The notes below the pieces were generated by a model, which saw only the letters and a list, made by a program, of their open reading frames with translations, was not told the DNA's origin and ran no database searches. The translations under genes were made by a program, and so were the position numbers. Below are positions 1 through 14,901 of a stretch of 64,000 bases of DNA, one piece after another (positions within the stretch are counted from its first letter, which is position 1; each line of letters starts with the position of its first letter). The stretch is from Puffinus mauretanicus (lineage: Eukaryota > Chordata > Aves > Procellariiformes > Procellariidae): NCBI GenBank assembly GCA_023333565.1, contig JAJKFH010004158.1, forward strand, positions 186,001 through 250,000. Reading direction: 5' to 3'.

Positions 1-3000
1 ACCAGCATGCTAGCCCCATGATAGCATATATTAGGGCAAAATGCTAAATAGACTTCACTGGGAAGTCTGTCACCTCTACCACCTGCACCATGAATTTACA
101 TAAAAGAGCTGAAAACATGAAGGGCTTTTTATCCTGCCATTTTCTCCTGTCTCTCTATCCTACCACACACATCCATACCTCCCTGCATGGCAGAGAACTG
201 GACGGGGGTCCTGAAGCCTCCCCCCAAGATCTGAGACAGAGTAGCAAGTCTTGGGCATTACATTCACTTTATATAACGTTTATCCCCACAGAGGTTGAAA
301 GTTTTGTATAGATCTGGGGTCACTGCTATGGTGAACTGCATGGAAATTAATCCCTCTACCACAAAGGGAGTCGACAGGAGGATTACAACAGTGCACAGGT
401 CAAGTGCTGGCCCTTTCCTATGGGATGGGTTTTGGTATTGCTGCCCCTTTGCTTTCAGGAGCAAGCCAGCTTTCTTCTCAGAGGGAAGAAGCATGTTAGG
501 ATACCTTCCAAAGTTTGATCAGAAACTTATCAGGGATTGAAAAATCACTGCCACTGGCCAGGAAGGTGGGAAATCAAGATGTGGGGCATGGAGCAGGACT
601 GAAGATGTGAAATATAGCCATTTTAATAAAAATAACTGTAAGATGCTCTTATTGCTACATTCCAGGGACAGAATTGCGTGCCTCCAGTAGCAGAAGGCTG
701 GAGAAACAGCTTACACCTCCACAGCAATTACAGAGATCTGACCAAATCTGCAAGGAAAGCTACAATGGCTCCTACCCCTTGGATCCCCAGGTCACTGCAC
801 TCTACGCTCACTGGAAAACTGAGGAGAACTGAGGAAAACTGGGTTCTCCTGATCTTATCAGGAAGATTTTCATTTTTGCAAAGGGGAAGATCTGTGATGG
901 AATCTAAGGGAGCGAGGCAAAAGGCTCCGCCTTTAACCCATCTCAAGCCTGTCATTAATGCTGCCAGAAAGGACACTGAAAGCTGACTTACATTACACTG
1001 CCATTGCTAAGGGGTGCTGCTTGTTAAGTGGCGGTGCTCTTCCGAAGCTGCCGGCCTCTTTCCCCCTGTTAAAGGTGACCATGGATGAAATATCCAGCTC
1101 TGGCAGCGCTTGGCAACCCCCTGCTTGGCATCACAGGGCACTTCTGCCTTCACAGGCTGCAATGGTCCGACCGCAAGCCAGTCATGTTAAGGGGGTATGG
1201 GAGGGATCTGAGGCGAGGAAGGACACGGAAGGTTTTGATTTATTTAATTAAAAGCTTAGATCCTCTGCATTTACAGCCTGCTTTTCTGCCCTTGTCCCAC
1301 GACACAAGCAGTTTGGGACTGCTGTTAACCCTGGGCACCTAGAGACTATGCCTTGAAGAAACTACGCATCTGCCCTCCCCAGACTCCTGCACTGGCACGG
1401 GTATCAGCCCGAAGTCTCCCTTTCTAATCCCTTTCGGCAACATAACAGTTGCCATCACTGGGATGTTTATTTCCAAAGAAGTCATCATCTAAGTGCCTAA
1501 CTCACTCACTGTCAGTGCAAGATTTTCATTTCACCTTCCCCACTCCACACATATATATTTATTCCCCCAACACCAACACAGATGCACTTGCATATAGATA
1601 TCAGTAATGGGACTCAGCTCTTCTCTGTATATTAAAGCCTCTTTCTTGAGTGGAATTAATCTTGGCAGCTGTCTGACAGGAGAGACTGTGTGGGAGGAAA
1701 ATGGTTTTATCTAAAACTTGAAAGAAAGCAAAATAATCTTCGAGAGAACACACTGTGTTTCAACTCTTGCTCCTTCAGTGGAAAACTATTTACTAACAGA
1801 AAATACCCAACAACAGCAAAAATACAGAAGTATTGCTCTGAAAGGTAACATAAAGACGGTGCATTTTTTCCTTCCTTTTACTTATGTGGTCACTTTTCAA
1901 AACATTTATTAATAATACAGCTGAGTCTCTCCATAGGAGGCCATAATCTGAGTCAGCTTTGAAAATCAAAATTAAGCAAATCCCATGGTTTTCTTTTAGC
2001 TATGGTGGAGCAGGAAAGGTCTCTGCTTCCCATCCTGCCTCTGCTGTACTTTCAGAGACAGGAAACCTAACAAACAAGACAGCATGAAGTATCTCTGTAT
2101 TTCTGATGTCCTTTTCCATAGCAATCACGTTGATGAAGCATACCACTGTTCCTCATAATTAAAAGCAAAGTTTGCTCTTACAGAAGCAGTATTTCCCCTT
2201 GCTCGCAGGGAAGTCTCCCTTGGAAAAGGTCACCTACCTCTAAGGTTGCATTACGACCTGCACTCAGGAGGCAGCATGCTTTGATGTCAATGTGGACACC
2301 CTGTTTCCAGCCTCTCCAGTCTACCCCTGTGCTTCTCCATGTCCTCCTCAGCTCATGGGCTGGCTCCATGCCCAAATCACTCAACCTTTTTTCTGACTCT
2401 GGGCTCGTGTTCCAGCCTGTCCCACTTATTCTCTCCTCACCTTCACGCTGATGTCCGGTCCCAGCCTACTCAGACTCCTCATTGGCTTTACGTCGCTTGG
2501 GGTCTTGCGTCCTGCTGTCACCCCGCTGTTTCCTCCTCCCAGCTGCCTGCGCCCATGGGTCATGGCAAGGACTGCCTCCCCGCCTGCAGCTCCACGGCAA
2601 AGTACAGCAGCTACTTAAGTGAAGTTTCCCAAGGCAAACCAAGCCTTGGGAATGGCTGACCTTTTGGCCTGAGAAATTTCAGCTGAAACAATTAACAGAT
2701 AAAGGCAGATGAAAATGCAATTTCACATGGAGAATGCTGGATATCTTGCTGCTATGTCTTATCTCATTAAAAATTCCAGCTTTAACATGTAAAAAACGTT
2801 AAAGGGACTTTTTTCCCCACCCAAAATCTATTTAGCGCCAAAGGTAAAATAACAAAATACAAGTGCACCTGGAAATCATGGAAATTTGCCACTGACGCAA
2901 GAGAGCTGTTTCTGAGAAAACCGCTCCTGAAAGGTTCTCTGTACCTCAGAGAATGTAATTTAAATAACTAAACAGTCTCCATTTGAAGTAGTTCAATTCG

Positions 3001-6000
3001 CTGTGGCATTTGCCATCCTGACAGTGAGGATCCCCGAGAGGACTGTACTGACAGCAAAAGCCACGGTGCTTCATGCGCCTGCAACTTTTTTCTAGAACTG
3101 TTCAATAGCACAACACGCTATATCACACTATTACATATGCCTTCACCTGCTGCCAGTACTACTTCAGGCTTCAGCAACACTACTGTATTATATAATGTCA
3201 AATCCATCGTATTTGCAGCTGTTCCTCAGTTCAGTTCTTGCTGGATCTCTACGAAGGCATCTTAATAATGCTCCATTCCCACCCCCTTGACAGTGATGAT
3301 GTTTATCACACAACCACTGTATTTGTTTAGCATATCTCCAAATTATTTTGGTAAAAACATACAGTAAATTTTACACAACAAAGCTTTTCCGAGCATTTTA
3401 AAAAACAGGCAGAGCATGAAAATGATGCAGTAACCTGTTTGCACAGTATTCTGCCATCTATCTCCCCAGACTCTTGAAAAACTGACATGGTTCCTCAAGG
3501 GACTTATTTGATTAAAGAACATTAATTAATTGAGTGAACATCTGTGCTGTTTTTCAACTAATAATTAAAATTAGCTAGGAATTGTAATCTCCTTAAAAGT
3601 GAAAAGTATACAGAATAACTGCAGCCCTCTTGCTCACAACATTTGGGTAGGGCTAAGCAACTACAGCATTCACCATAACGGTTCCCGAGAGATTTGTAAG
3701 GCCCTGCGGTGGAAGTTTGCTTCCTGGCTAGCCTGACAACAGGCAGATTTCATTCTTGGCTTCATGCGTTAACATATTAACCATGACAGTGCTGACATTT
3801 GTTGCTAAGTAAAATTGAATGTAAATTGTCTAGAAAGCTGCCATTAAATTTAGAAATTATTTTTGGAGTTTGAAATTAAGTACTGTCAACACAACTCATG
3901 TTTCCACTTATACGCAATATGACAGGAATTTTAATGACTTCTCCAAACTCCACGTATAAAAGAAAGAACAGAAATAAGAGTAATGATTTTAATTGCTCTC
4001 AAACTGTATTACAAAAAGCAACCGACCTATATGGTATCGTAAGAGCTTAAGGACTATCCAACAGGACAAAGCAGGAGGGCTAGATGAGAAAATGTCACGT
4101 CACACGTGGAAACGAAATATTGCTTCCATCCCCCTTCCATCCCCCAGTGTAACCCACGAGGTCAGGATACACACAGGATCATCCTTTTCCTCACATGGGA
4201 GACATTCTTAGTTATTTAAACACGGGGCTTTATTCCCTGAGATCAAAGCGGGGAGCCAAGGAGAGCCGAGCCATTGGTATGCAGCACCAGCAAGAAGTGG
4301 AGATTAAGAGCAAAAATGAGATTTCATTGCACGTGACAGAAGCCAACTAAGAGTCTGGAGACCGCAAATATCAGATGACTGCAAAAGAGAACATCTCTGA
4401 ACAAGAAGGTAGATTCATTTAAGCTGTTCTTAACAGCACTGCAGACACTTAGTCTAGAGGTAGTCAATGCAAGAGCCAGTCCGGAATTAGTACGGGAGTG
4501 CTCAGCCATGTAATACTGAGGCTGCAATGAGAATTGGTGGATTCGTACAAATATCACAGATATTTGTAAAATTTTCAGAGGCTTACAGAAATATCTATTT
4601 CCAGTACAGAGTCACCCGCACAATGACTGTACTTAGTCACTAGTTTGCAATGTACCCACTTAGTTGTACGCTTTTTCTGAAATGGCTTTTAACAAGATTG
4701 GGTGGTTCAGGGAAATGAAAGACACCTCTCTCAGGACATTTGCTTAGTATCCACTAATTGTAGATGGTTTCTGAATGGTTTACTTTCTGATCCCTGCTTG
4801 GTAAACAAAACGAGGGAAGCCTGAGAATTTCTATTCAAAGCAGGTTGAATGGGTCTCCTCCTCATAGCCCCTCATCTGTACCTGGAACCAGCCTTGGAGA
4901 AGGGGGCCAGGAAGAGGTACCTTAGAGCACTGGAAGACCAGCAGCAGCCCCAGGGAACCTGCCAGCAACTCAGCTCTCAGGATGAAGTGAGGGGGGCAGG
5001 CAGCACCTGGAACCTGTGTGGTTCACTCTCATGGCTCCCAGCCACAGGAGCGACCAGCCATGTGCATCCCAGTTGGACCTGGGCCCAGAACCACTTGAAA
5101 TTTCTGCAGAAGTAGGAAAATTAAGCTGCGAATTCATCAGACCTTGCTTGCTCTGGTGTCACAGCAACATTTACGGTCTTATTTAACCTATTTTTCTTTT
5201 CTTCCTACTCAGTTTTTCATTTTCATAGGTGTTCCAATACCATATAATATCTGGCAATAAAATTCTGTCTGGAATAAAATTGTTCCCCCCTCTTTTTTGC
5301 TCACAGTGCAGAGAGTTTAAAGCCTACTGAAGGATTAAAAAATAATCTATCTGCTGTCATGATATCATTCCCCAGGCTTATCTACTTTCTTTGGGCAGTA
5401 AATACACTTTTTGTGCTACCTGGCCCCACTCCAGCCCAGTATTATACTGGTGTAAGAACTCTGAAGAAAAAAGAATTTGCTAGTGCCAGCTCGTCGCCTT
5501 CTGCAAAAGTGGCCTTTCCTCTTGTCTGAGTGGTTTATGCTTCCGAAAAACCGAGCACGCCACTTGCAGACTGCGAGCAAGAGCCTCTAGAAGAAATACT
5601 GAGGTTTGACAGCATACACTCTCTTCGCATCTGGGGTGTACGCCATTCCCTGAGAAAAAGTCCCAGTGTGACTACAGAGAAAATGCCACCATTCACACCA
5701 CGAGGTATTCTGGGCTGGATGACCCATGGACTAGCAGGATGCATACGGGGTACAACTGTGGGTTGTACCCTGGACGGCCCCTCCCCACAGTACAGAGACA
5801 GAGTGCACTGACATGTCCTGGAGATTGTGGCATCACTGAGTCTTACTGGAAAGAGGATACATCTCAGAGAACGTAAGAGTATTTGTAGTAGTGAAATAAA
5901 AATAAAATCTGAGGCTGTTTGCGAGGCGTGCGCATACAGCACTCACCAAGCTTGAAATAGGCATGGGGAAGACAACAGATTTGATCATCACCCTGATCTC

Positions 6001-6062
6001 ATAAAAAACAGTCTGTGTCACAAAGAAAATATGATAGGTACACATAATGATGAAACGCTTAC
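1..6062 (-). other. PCSK2: PCSK2 intron 2 (partial)
   Basis: This is everything downstream of the exon 2 donor on the minus strand to the window edge. I looked for exon 3, which would encode the primary RKKR cleavage site and the start of the catalytic domain, and did not see it. The stretch is ordinary AT-rich DNA with no clear mobile element. It includes a perfect 9-bp-arm hairpin at 5748-5770 and a GC- and pyrimidine-richer patch around 2200-2650 that I cannot assign. The 135-codon minus-strand ORF at 5535-5942 has no recognisable features. Confidence 0.85.
5748..5770. repeat. Perfect 9-bp hairpin in intron 2
   Basis: GGGTACAAC and GTTGTACCC flank the 5-base loop TGTGG, about 300 bp downstream of the exon 2 donor on the sense strand. 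Confidence 0.9.
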
Positions 6063-6167
6063 CCTGGAATCCTTTTCCAGATGAAGCTTGTGTTGAAGAC
6101 TGCGTCGTCTCCTGGCCTTGGCGATGCCATTGTGATAAAAGAAGTATCCAGTATCTAAAAAAGGGAG
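6063..6167 (-). CDS. PCSK2: PCSK2, coding exon 2 (propeptide)
   Basis: This 105-bp exon encodes 35 residues of the PC2 propeptide and is too short to stand out as an ORF. Its translation begins LPF, contains FYHNGIAKARRRRSLQHK, and ends LEKDSR. Human exon 2 has the same 35-residue length and the same anchors (LPF, FYHNG, RRRSL, HK, R at the end). The run of four arginines is the internal, secondary propeptide processing site; the primary site, RKKR, belongs to exon 3 outside the window. The acceptor is a T/C-rich tract ending CTCAG just before CTC (Leu). The donor is CCAGG followed by GTAAGCG. Both ends are phase 0 and join in frame to exon 1. Divergence from human is concentrated in the non-basic linker positions. 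Confidence 0.95.
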
Positions 6168-9100
6168 CTGAGGGAGAGAGAGAAAAAAAAACATCATGGA
6201 GTATTGGCTACTAATAAGGGTGAAATGGAAAACTTTTACCTGCGAAGTGACTCAGGAATCTACAACAAGACTTATGAAGAATTATGCCAAAGGGCTCAAA
6301 TCACTCTTGAGAATGTCACTTCTAAGTTACTTTTGAAAAACGTGCCCAGCAGCATTAAAGTTATTTGCTACAGGTTTACAATGCGTAACTTAACTTGTAT
6401 ACACTTGGTACTATTTTCACCTTATGTTTAAGGTCAACAGCGCCAATATTTCGAAGGGCTTTCCAAATCACATCAGAATTATTTCCCATTTCCTGAAAAA
6501 GCCAGAATAAAAGAACAAAATGAACTGCAAATGATGTGAAACTACCACAAACCATCCTTCAGCAATAAGGCGTTACACAAATGCTTTTCTGAGCCATTAT
6601 AACGCACCCGAGCTGATGCCGTAAGCAGTAAGGCAGAAAGCAGAGTGATTTCCACTCTCTGAAAAATATGGTATTTGGTATTTCTTCTGAACACCAGGAA
6701 ATGGAACATAAGAAGAATATTAAGAAAACAGACAGCTCACAGTGTCCGGGTGGGAACAGTCTTGTACAGCTTTACTTCTAAAACATCTAGGCAGCAAGCA
6801 AACACCTCCCAAAGGCTTTCCAGCCCCACCTAAAGCAGGTACCAGGGCAGGAAGATGCATGTCCATTATTAAATACATCTCTCTCCACAGGACTGGCAAA
6901 GAGTGACTGGAAGGCTAGTAAACATTTAGCTTTGAGAAGGCTAAAAGTCATGGTGTTAGGCGAACAGCATCCCACCTCCAGCAGTCAATTAGAAAGCTCC
7001 ATTCGCATCTCAAATTCTACAGCTTTTTCCCCTTTCCAACTTAATAGGGAGATTCCAGGTGAATGTTTAAATCTAAGCAAGTAACTGCGTATTTTTAAAC
7101 CAAGCTTCTCTTTGTAAAAGCTGAAAAAAAATGGGTTCTTGTTGGGAAGTTATATGTTAATGCTGTGAACATTTCAACTTCAAAGGTTAGACTACCCTGC
7201 ATGTAAAATAACTACTTAAAAGAGATATTCCAGAACAGCCACGACAGCCCTGTTCCTCTCCTTTTTATTATCTATACTTCATGATAACGTAAACCTCTTA
7301 GCAGGAGTTCAAAGTTCTTTACTGAAAAACTGAGACTGATGTCTAGATAGAACATTCATTGTGAAAACCTGGGTTGAATAAGGGTAGCAGGATCCTGCTG
7401 CCACAAAACAGATTCTGTATATACAGGTATATACAGTTCACAATTTTCCTTCTATGAAATTATCTCCTATTTCATTAAATCTATCACTGTATCTGGTGCA
7501 GTTCCGCAAATATATTTCGGCATACATGTGGAGTGGTGTGGGAATGGAAGATTCACAGTGAATTTTGAAAGATTAAAATTTGGTCACATTCCAAAAATTA
7601 GTATGTGAGGGTTTTTTTTTTCCCTACAAAGTTCTTTTTTATGTTAATTGAAACACTTAATATTAATGAAACCAAAGCATTTCATTTTCACTTTTAAAAT
7701 TCCATCGTGTATGATACGTAATACATAAACGCAAAGTAACTTTAAAAAAAAAAAAAAATCAAAGCATTCTCTTCGGATAAAAAGACCTCTTTTTAGGTGT
7801 ATATAAAAGGTTAAGGAGATTTCATCAAAATCATTATGGTCCCTTAGAGCTGATTTGCAGGGCTGACTGGAGAGCTTTTCTGAGCAAATAAACAGAATAT
7901 TTTGCATCAGCTCCATACACGTGAAGAACACAACAGCTGAGGCAGAAGGAGAAATGAGGCTACGAAATCTCACGGCAGTAGCCACAGAAGTCTCCTATGC
8001 TTCACATCCATCCTCAGAGCCACAGCTCTTAAGGCTCAAGTTCTGTCTGGGTTTAGGTCATTTTTTAAAAAGTAGATTTATGGTTTAGGTTTAAAAAGTC
8101 TAACCCTATCGTCTTTACCAACTGGGTAATAAGGCATTTCCATAATCCAGAGTTTGGCAATAGATCTGACAGTCCAGGAAACGGCCCTTCCCCCATGCTG
8201 GATACATTATCCTACACCTCAAAAATATGCAGGGAAAAAAAATCTAAGTAGCCAGATCAGTTACAGCTTGAAATCCATCTCGCCGTGCTAACCATTACCA
8301 TCCATCGCAAGCTGTAGTCCAATTACCCCTCTAATTCTCTCAATGAAATCAGGCTATTTTCCTTCCTTTTATCTCAGTATCAACCATTCAAACCAATTCC
8401 AGTCAAATATTGATCTTGATGTTCTTCCAGTAAGGAAGATTCACAGCAATTTTGAGGATATCTAGAAATACAGAACACGTATTCACTGCTCGTTTTCTGT
8501 GTAGGGTTAGTTTCTAGTGCCACTTAGAATGAAGCAATATATTGTATAGTAAACTTTTAAAGCCAGTGTATTCAAGTCTGACCATAAGCAAAAGCAATTT
8601 ATGGACAAAATCATGAATAAGTTTCACTCATACTATTCCACTCTTTCCACAGATATCCCAGGAATCTTTGAGGAACTCAGATATTTTACAGTTCGCATGG
8701 TTTTCGCGCTCACCCAATGAAATTGGGGGGGGGACAGACAGGAAGGCAGCTAAGTGAGGCAATACCTGAAAACGTGACATGATCAAACGCCATAAATTGT
8801 GAATAATTAATAGCAGAAACAAAGCAATTTGCAGGAAGAACCTAAACTCTTCAGTAAATCCTTAAAATTAATGAATGTACATGCAGGAGAAGTCAGATGC
8901 CAGAAAAGGGCCTAAGATGTCACACACTTTGATAAGGATTTTGCATTGAGGTTTGTGAATACCACAAGCAACCACTGAAGTGCTCCGGTTTTGATGAACT
9001 CCTGCTACTGAGTCAGTAGCTCCTCTGCAGCGACCAAACGGCAGGACGCAGCTAGCTGCCAGCAGGGTTTACACTCTCGCTATTAGCTTCTCCAGGAAGT

Positions 9101-11440
9101 CTACTCTGATTTGGAGCTAGAGCAAAATAGCAAATAGCAAAATGAATAGGGCATGTAATGAAGTGAAATGAAAACAGAGGGGCTCCTGTACATAAAAAAC
9201 TCCAAAGTGTCACCACCAGTAGCTGCTCTGTAATATTCTAGTTGTAAAGCTGGAATCGTATTTGAGTAAAATTCCTATTTCAGCAGCAGCAGGGTCTGCA
9301 TGTAACACGGAGGAATAATGCATTCAGCCTGGTGGCTCAGGTTCTTTCTGTAAGACAGAAGCAAAGCTTCCTGCCCTCAGAGAAAAATTAGTAACTATGT
9401 AAGATAACTAATTACTGGAAAGCATTTGAACATTCAAGTGAGGAGGATTATTTAGAGTTAGAAAAGGGTCTACTATTGCCTTGATGTATAAATATGGTCC
9501 AACACAAAGTAGGACTCCGAGAACCTCAGGAATTACAGGCACTTCATTACTTGCAATATTTGTATAAAATTACTAGTGAAAAATACATACAAGCAAAACC
9601 AGAATCACAAATGCAACACAGCAAGTAGAGCCTCCTCCTTTTCTTCCGATTTGCAGCCTCCTTGTGGTTATTAACAATACTATCTAAAGTAAAGATGAAA
9701 TCCTGTTTAACCTCCTTCCTGAAAAGGACGTGGACCAGAAAATAATTTTTAAAAATTCAGTGTTCAACTAAATGGAGGAAAGCAAAACTCTTTAAATGGA
9801 AGAAGCTTATCTAGAAAGCAAAATGGCTCGGATGTACTGTTCCGTATAGAAGGAAGCAGGAAACGCTTCATATCATGCACAGTGTTAGCACCGATACCTC
9901 TGACTCTGAGGCATCTTGGCTGTTCTCAAACTACTGCTCCACCAGAGAAGTCCAGGTGTAACTATTATTGAAATAGAAGTAAGTAAGGCTGGGAACCATG
10001 AATTTAACTTCTGTACTCTCCTTACATCTCACAATCTTTCCCCAGCAAGAAAAGAGAGCAGGAGATTTATTCCGTGCTGCCCTAGATGCCACCCCCAGAA
10101 AGAAGGACTGTAAATAGGCAGCTACAATTCTCCCCTGCCAGGCATTGCTTCTGGGCAGTCACTCCCTGGTATTGAAAGGGAGAAGGGGCGGCAGGGGGGA
10201 AGACATAGTCCACTGCTGAGCCCTCAACTACTGATCTGCTCCAAGAAGGAAAAATCAGGTATAAGGCAGCCTGTTCCTCACAGGCACCTGATCCAGGGTG
10301 GGGCAGCACACACAGCTCCCTCAGAGCTGATGGCTCCCATCCCATTTAGTCTATTTGACAGAGAAAAATCAAACTGCCCTTCTTTTTTGGTCTTGCCTTG
10401 GACAATATACACTGTGGCACCAGATGTAGTTTTGCCTGTCTGAAAGCAAAGGTCATCAATATCAGCTGCAAAGTGGTGCAGGGGTTTAAAGAAAAGAAGT
10501 CACAGAAAGACTAAATTCAGACACCGTTCCTCATTCTAAAACAGTAGCACTGGGGCCACCTTGGGCAGAGCTAACACTGAAAACAATTGTAAAAGCATCA
10601 GCGTCATCTGATCAGAAGAGCGTATCTGTAGCAAAGGTATTATGAAGCAGAAATAAAAGTTAAAATAAAAAAATTTAAAAATAATCAAAAAATAGGTTGA
10701 ATAAAGCTGCCAGTAGCATCAGCACTTTACCTGGCTCTCAGTGAGAGGTCCAGCATTCACAGCCTGTCACTAGTTTTAAGAGGTGACAAATACAACGCAA
10801 AAATAAAGAGGAACCTTGGTTCCCAGGCTTATCTCTAACATTGAATTTTACTGACTCGCTTCAGGGCTCTATCTACATACATCTCACAAGCAAATTATGA
10901 TGCCCCCAGAAAGCTTAAGAACAGATTGGATTGCCCCCTCCTGTTTTAATGGGACTGATGTCTGCCCAGTCTTCCCATGCAGCCTTTCATGCTGTATCAC
11001 GTAACACAGCATCCCTGCAGTACACTGCTAGCTTTCGTGCATCATTTCCAATGATTTCTCCCTGATATCATAATATCCTAAAACTGGCTTTCTTGAACCT
11101 ACTGTTAAGGTTCCTCTCCCAGGTTACCAATGGAGACAACAGTCTGTAACAACTTTCTTTTGAGTAAAATAATTTAAAAACACAAGCAAAGGGTGATTTA
11201 TAACAAGTTACCCCAGGGTCGCCTTCTTTGATCGTCACCAAAATGAGCATAAATGGATCCACCAGTGAACAAGGTTCACAGAGAGCCCTCATGCAGCCGT
11301 GCCGACAAAGACCCTCCTCAGGGCTCCCTGCCTGCCCTTAGCATGAATATGTGGCCAGGCACAAGAGGGTTCAAACAAACGCTGGTGCTAAAGAAACCCT
11401 TTGTCTGCTCTGAGGAAAAAAACAATACCCTTCCCCCAAA

Positions 11441-11505
11441 TTAAAAAAAAAAAAAAAATTAAAAAAATATTTTTTTGTTTGGGTTTTTTTTTTTAGAAAA
11501 AAAAG
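11441..11505. repeat. A/T homopolymer cluster
   Basis: A16, then an A7 block, T7, T11 and A8 blocks lie within about 65 bp, separated by one to a few bases. The A and T blocks are mutually complementary and could pair. Confidence 0.95.
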
Positions 11506-12917
11506 TATAACACAAAGCATCTCCCCCACAGAGCCCAAGCACAACTCCTGACATTAAAAGGGGCCATAAATCTGCACAGGTGAGCTCTTTCATCCCATTA
11601 CTGCTCAGTAATTACACCAACAGAAAATACGACCTAAAGCGGGCATGAGTAAATGTATTTGGAGCCTTCACAGGCCCCACAAGGCTCACTCCTTCAGTTG
11701 CCATTATAGTTGAAGCACAACAAAGTGCCTCCCAGCAGAAATTAGAAACCTTTTAGAAACCTTTTCATCCCAGTTTCACCAAACGCACTGAGGATGCTTA
11801 TAAATATTCAATATGAATTTTTAAACTCTCTTTCTCTCATTTTCCCTCACCCCAATTAGCATTAGAAATCGTTTTACTTTTAAATACACAGATGGGAGCC
11901 AAGTCTGAAGTTAAAGGCACTCACTCACTATAGCGACGAGCGCCATGTAAGAGTAGAGCCAGCTAGAAACACAGGCAGCCCCAGGCATCAAAATAACACA
12001 GAATAAAGCACAAACAAGAAAGGATTAATTCAGATGTTGGTGGAGAAATGCGAAATAGCACAGAGGACTAAAGCTGTGCCAGAGCTTACCCAACATGAAA
12101 TCCAGTCCACTGTGTCCCCATGGCCCCAGGCAAGGATTTCACACTTTCTCATTAGCGTGCTATAATTACTCTGAAGGCTCAGCATGAGGATCTCAGGTGG
12201 AGCTAGGGACCTGCCCAAGCTCCAAATAGCCCTGAAGACTAGCACAGTCAAGGCCAAGTCTGAATGTTATGACTCAGTCTTCCTGGCTCATTTCTCATTG
12301 CACCTGTGTCTTATTTAGCTGCCTCCACCAAAGACTAATCTGCTTGTCTTGGCAAATCTGGCAGGTGGAGGTGTTAGCCATAGCTTTAACACTCCCAAAA
12401 TGTAAATCTCATGTTAAAACATCATCAGAAGATGATCCTTGGGAAATCAACTGATTAACACACAGTACAACACTTCTCCTACAAAATAATTCAGAACTGC
12501 CTGACTTAGATACTTATATATGATTTCAGCTCTGTTTCATATGCATATCCAATCACCTCTTAAGGGCATCAGCAGCAGGTGGCAGTAATAAGAAAGGACT
12601 GTGACTACTTGGTTGAGAGATCATTGATCTGTTTGTTCTTCCTTTTTTCCTGAAGTCAATGGAAATATTGTAATATGCATGGTAACAAGGCTACCTATTA
12701 TTGTTATTTAGGATACTGGTTATCCTGTAGGAACATGGCAACCTTGCTTAAAAAGTTCTACTACGTCTTTCTCAAGCCGGCAGTAGTTTCCAATGGTTTC
12801 TGAAAGGCTCCCTCACCCCCACAGTGAAATGCCTTTTCCTCTAGAAACAGTATAAAGTCAAATGTGATAGCCAAAGACTTTGCAGAATATATGCCTTCGG
12901 GTTTTATTTCATCCAAA

Positions 12918-12938
12918 AGGATAAAATTATTTTATCCT
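12918..12938. repeat. 21-bp near-palindrome in intron 1
   Basis: AGGATAAAAT and ATTTTATCCT flank a single T, giving perfect 10-bp arms. Confidence 0.9.
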
Positions 12939-14224
12939 GAAGGATACAATAAAGCCTGTTGTCTAGTCTGTCTTGCATGCAGCAACCACAAGGTTAAACA
13001 GTCTTCCCAACAGTTGGACATGAGGGTTTAGTGAATTCAGGGAAGTAAATGGAAGAAATGGAACCAGTTATGGACTGCTATTACGCTTACATGTCCAGTC
13101 TGTCCATGTGGAATTTATCTGAGCTCCCCATACAATTCATGGCAAAAAAAAAAAGTGTCACTTTCAGAGCATGATTCATCTGACCTATTTTAGGTGACCA
13201 TGTTAAAATGAGCAGAGCTGAGCCCCAGGAGCACCGCTTTCGCTCCAGGGACTATAAGAGGAGCTCAGCTGTCCACATTCAGGTAGATCAATTCTGATGT
13301 TAAATGTCTAGTTCTCATTTTCTCATCAGTTTTGCTCTTACATTATCACACATAGTGCTTCCAACCGCTTACAAAACACTGCTCCATTGGTTTGGTTTCA
13401 AGTTTGCAATATTTGGAATTTGATTTGCAATTGAATGAATCATAGAGGTTTAACGTTTTACTGTATTTATATCGCTGTTAAGTTTGTCACTGAAGGGCTT
13501 CATCCTGCAAGCACGTAACAGTCATATAAGTCATCAGTGGCAAGATTGTGGATTTGCTGATAGTTTTATCAGTGAATCGGAGAAGCCATCTGAGGCTTTT
13601 AAAAGAGTTATTCTAGTTTATGTGAATGCGTTTTAGAGAGTTTTATCCGTTACTCCCCAGTAACCGTAAAACCCATTATCGATTCTACCACGTGCACTGT
13701 TGAAAGCAGGATACTTTCCAGATTTGCAGAAGAGGAGAATGTTCTTGTTTATATACTAGCACTTGCATTGGACTGTCTGGATTAATCCAGATCATCATTA
13801 CCTGGAGTAGGTGACTGTTACTGTTTGGTTGACAGCCTGAAGTGAAGGCTTAGCAATCGTCATTATGTCCTCTTACATACATGTGGAGGATCCTGCAAGA
13901 AAAGCACCTCAGCCAAGCCCAGGGCACCAGGAAGAATCCCAGAGCTCAGCACCCAGAAGAGCCACTGTGGGCATCTAACAGTTGTGTGGTCATTTTTAGC
14001 AGCAACAAATAAGCCACTGGGAAAATGAGACAGCCCCCTTCAATCATTCACCTACGCAGCTCCACAACAATCACACACATGACAGATAAACATACACATC
14101 ATTTACAATAATAAAGTAAATATGATTCCATCAGAAGTTGAATTGATTAAATTTTCTTAAAACAGGTATCAGTAGCACAAAATGAAATCTTTCCACAATT
14201 TGGGAGAATTTTACTCATCCTGTT

Positions 14225-14281
14225 AAAAAAAAAACAAAACCAAAAAAAACCCACCCCCACCCTCCAAAAAAAAACAGAAAA
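14225..14281. repeat. A/C-rich low-complexity tract
   Basis: Runs of A (up to 10) are interspersed with CC, CCC and CCCCC blocks, with no G on the plus strand until about 14277. It lies about 620 bp from the solo LTR in intron 1. Confidence 0.9.
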
Positions 14282-14901
14282 AGGCAAACAGAAATTAGAC
14301 TCCAGACATTCTTTAGGGGCACTTGCTTCTAGACTTTACTTTCCTAACTTGCTCACGTTAGTAGTGACTTCAAGGAATTATTGCTCCTTAACTCTGCAGT
14401 GCAAATAACATCACAGCCAGAAAGCCGGTCAGTGCTTGACCCAGTTAACTAACTGTAGTTCATTTAGCCTGTGACAGTCAATGCTTTAAGAATGTATGGA
14501 AAAAAAGAATGGTGCCCCAAAAGTGGTTTTGCCAGTTCTACGTTTTATGACCAAAGGCGAACAAAACTTTTGCTATTCATGCCTGTCTCCTGCTTGGAGC
14601 AATGGGGCTCCTCTGGGTATCCTGCCACTCTTTCACAGCTCTTCGGTGTTTTCAAAGCATCTCCCAAGATGATAATAATCTGTGAAAGTTTTCACACCTC
14701 AAATAACGTTCTCACCAAGATCATCCTATCCAGGACCATTTAATTTGTGCTTTCTCTCTCTGCTGTTGCTTCACATAGTAACACTCTGCTGTAGGACAGA
14801 GCCAGGACTAAAACTCACAAGACATGAGTTTCAGCTGTATCCTAAATACCACGCTTAGCCGTGGCCAATGCTCTGAGAGTCCGTTCTTCAGAGACTCTGG
14901 G

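Noticed and set aside
1..6062. Search for PCSK2 exon 3 (primary RKKR site and start of the catalytic domain).
   Set aside because: No minus-strand stretch translating to the expected conserved residues was found; exon 3 must lie beyond the left edge.
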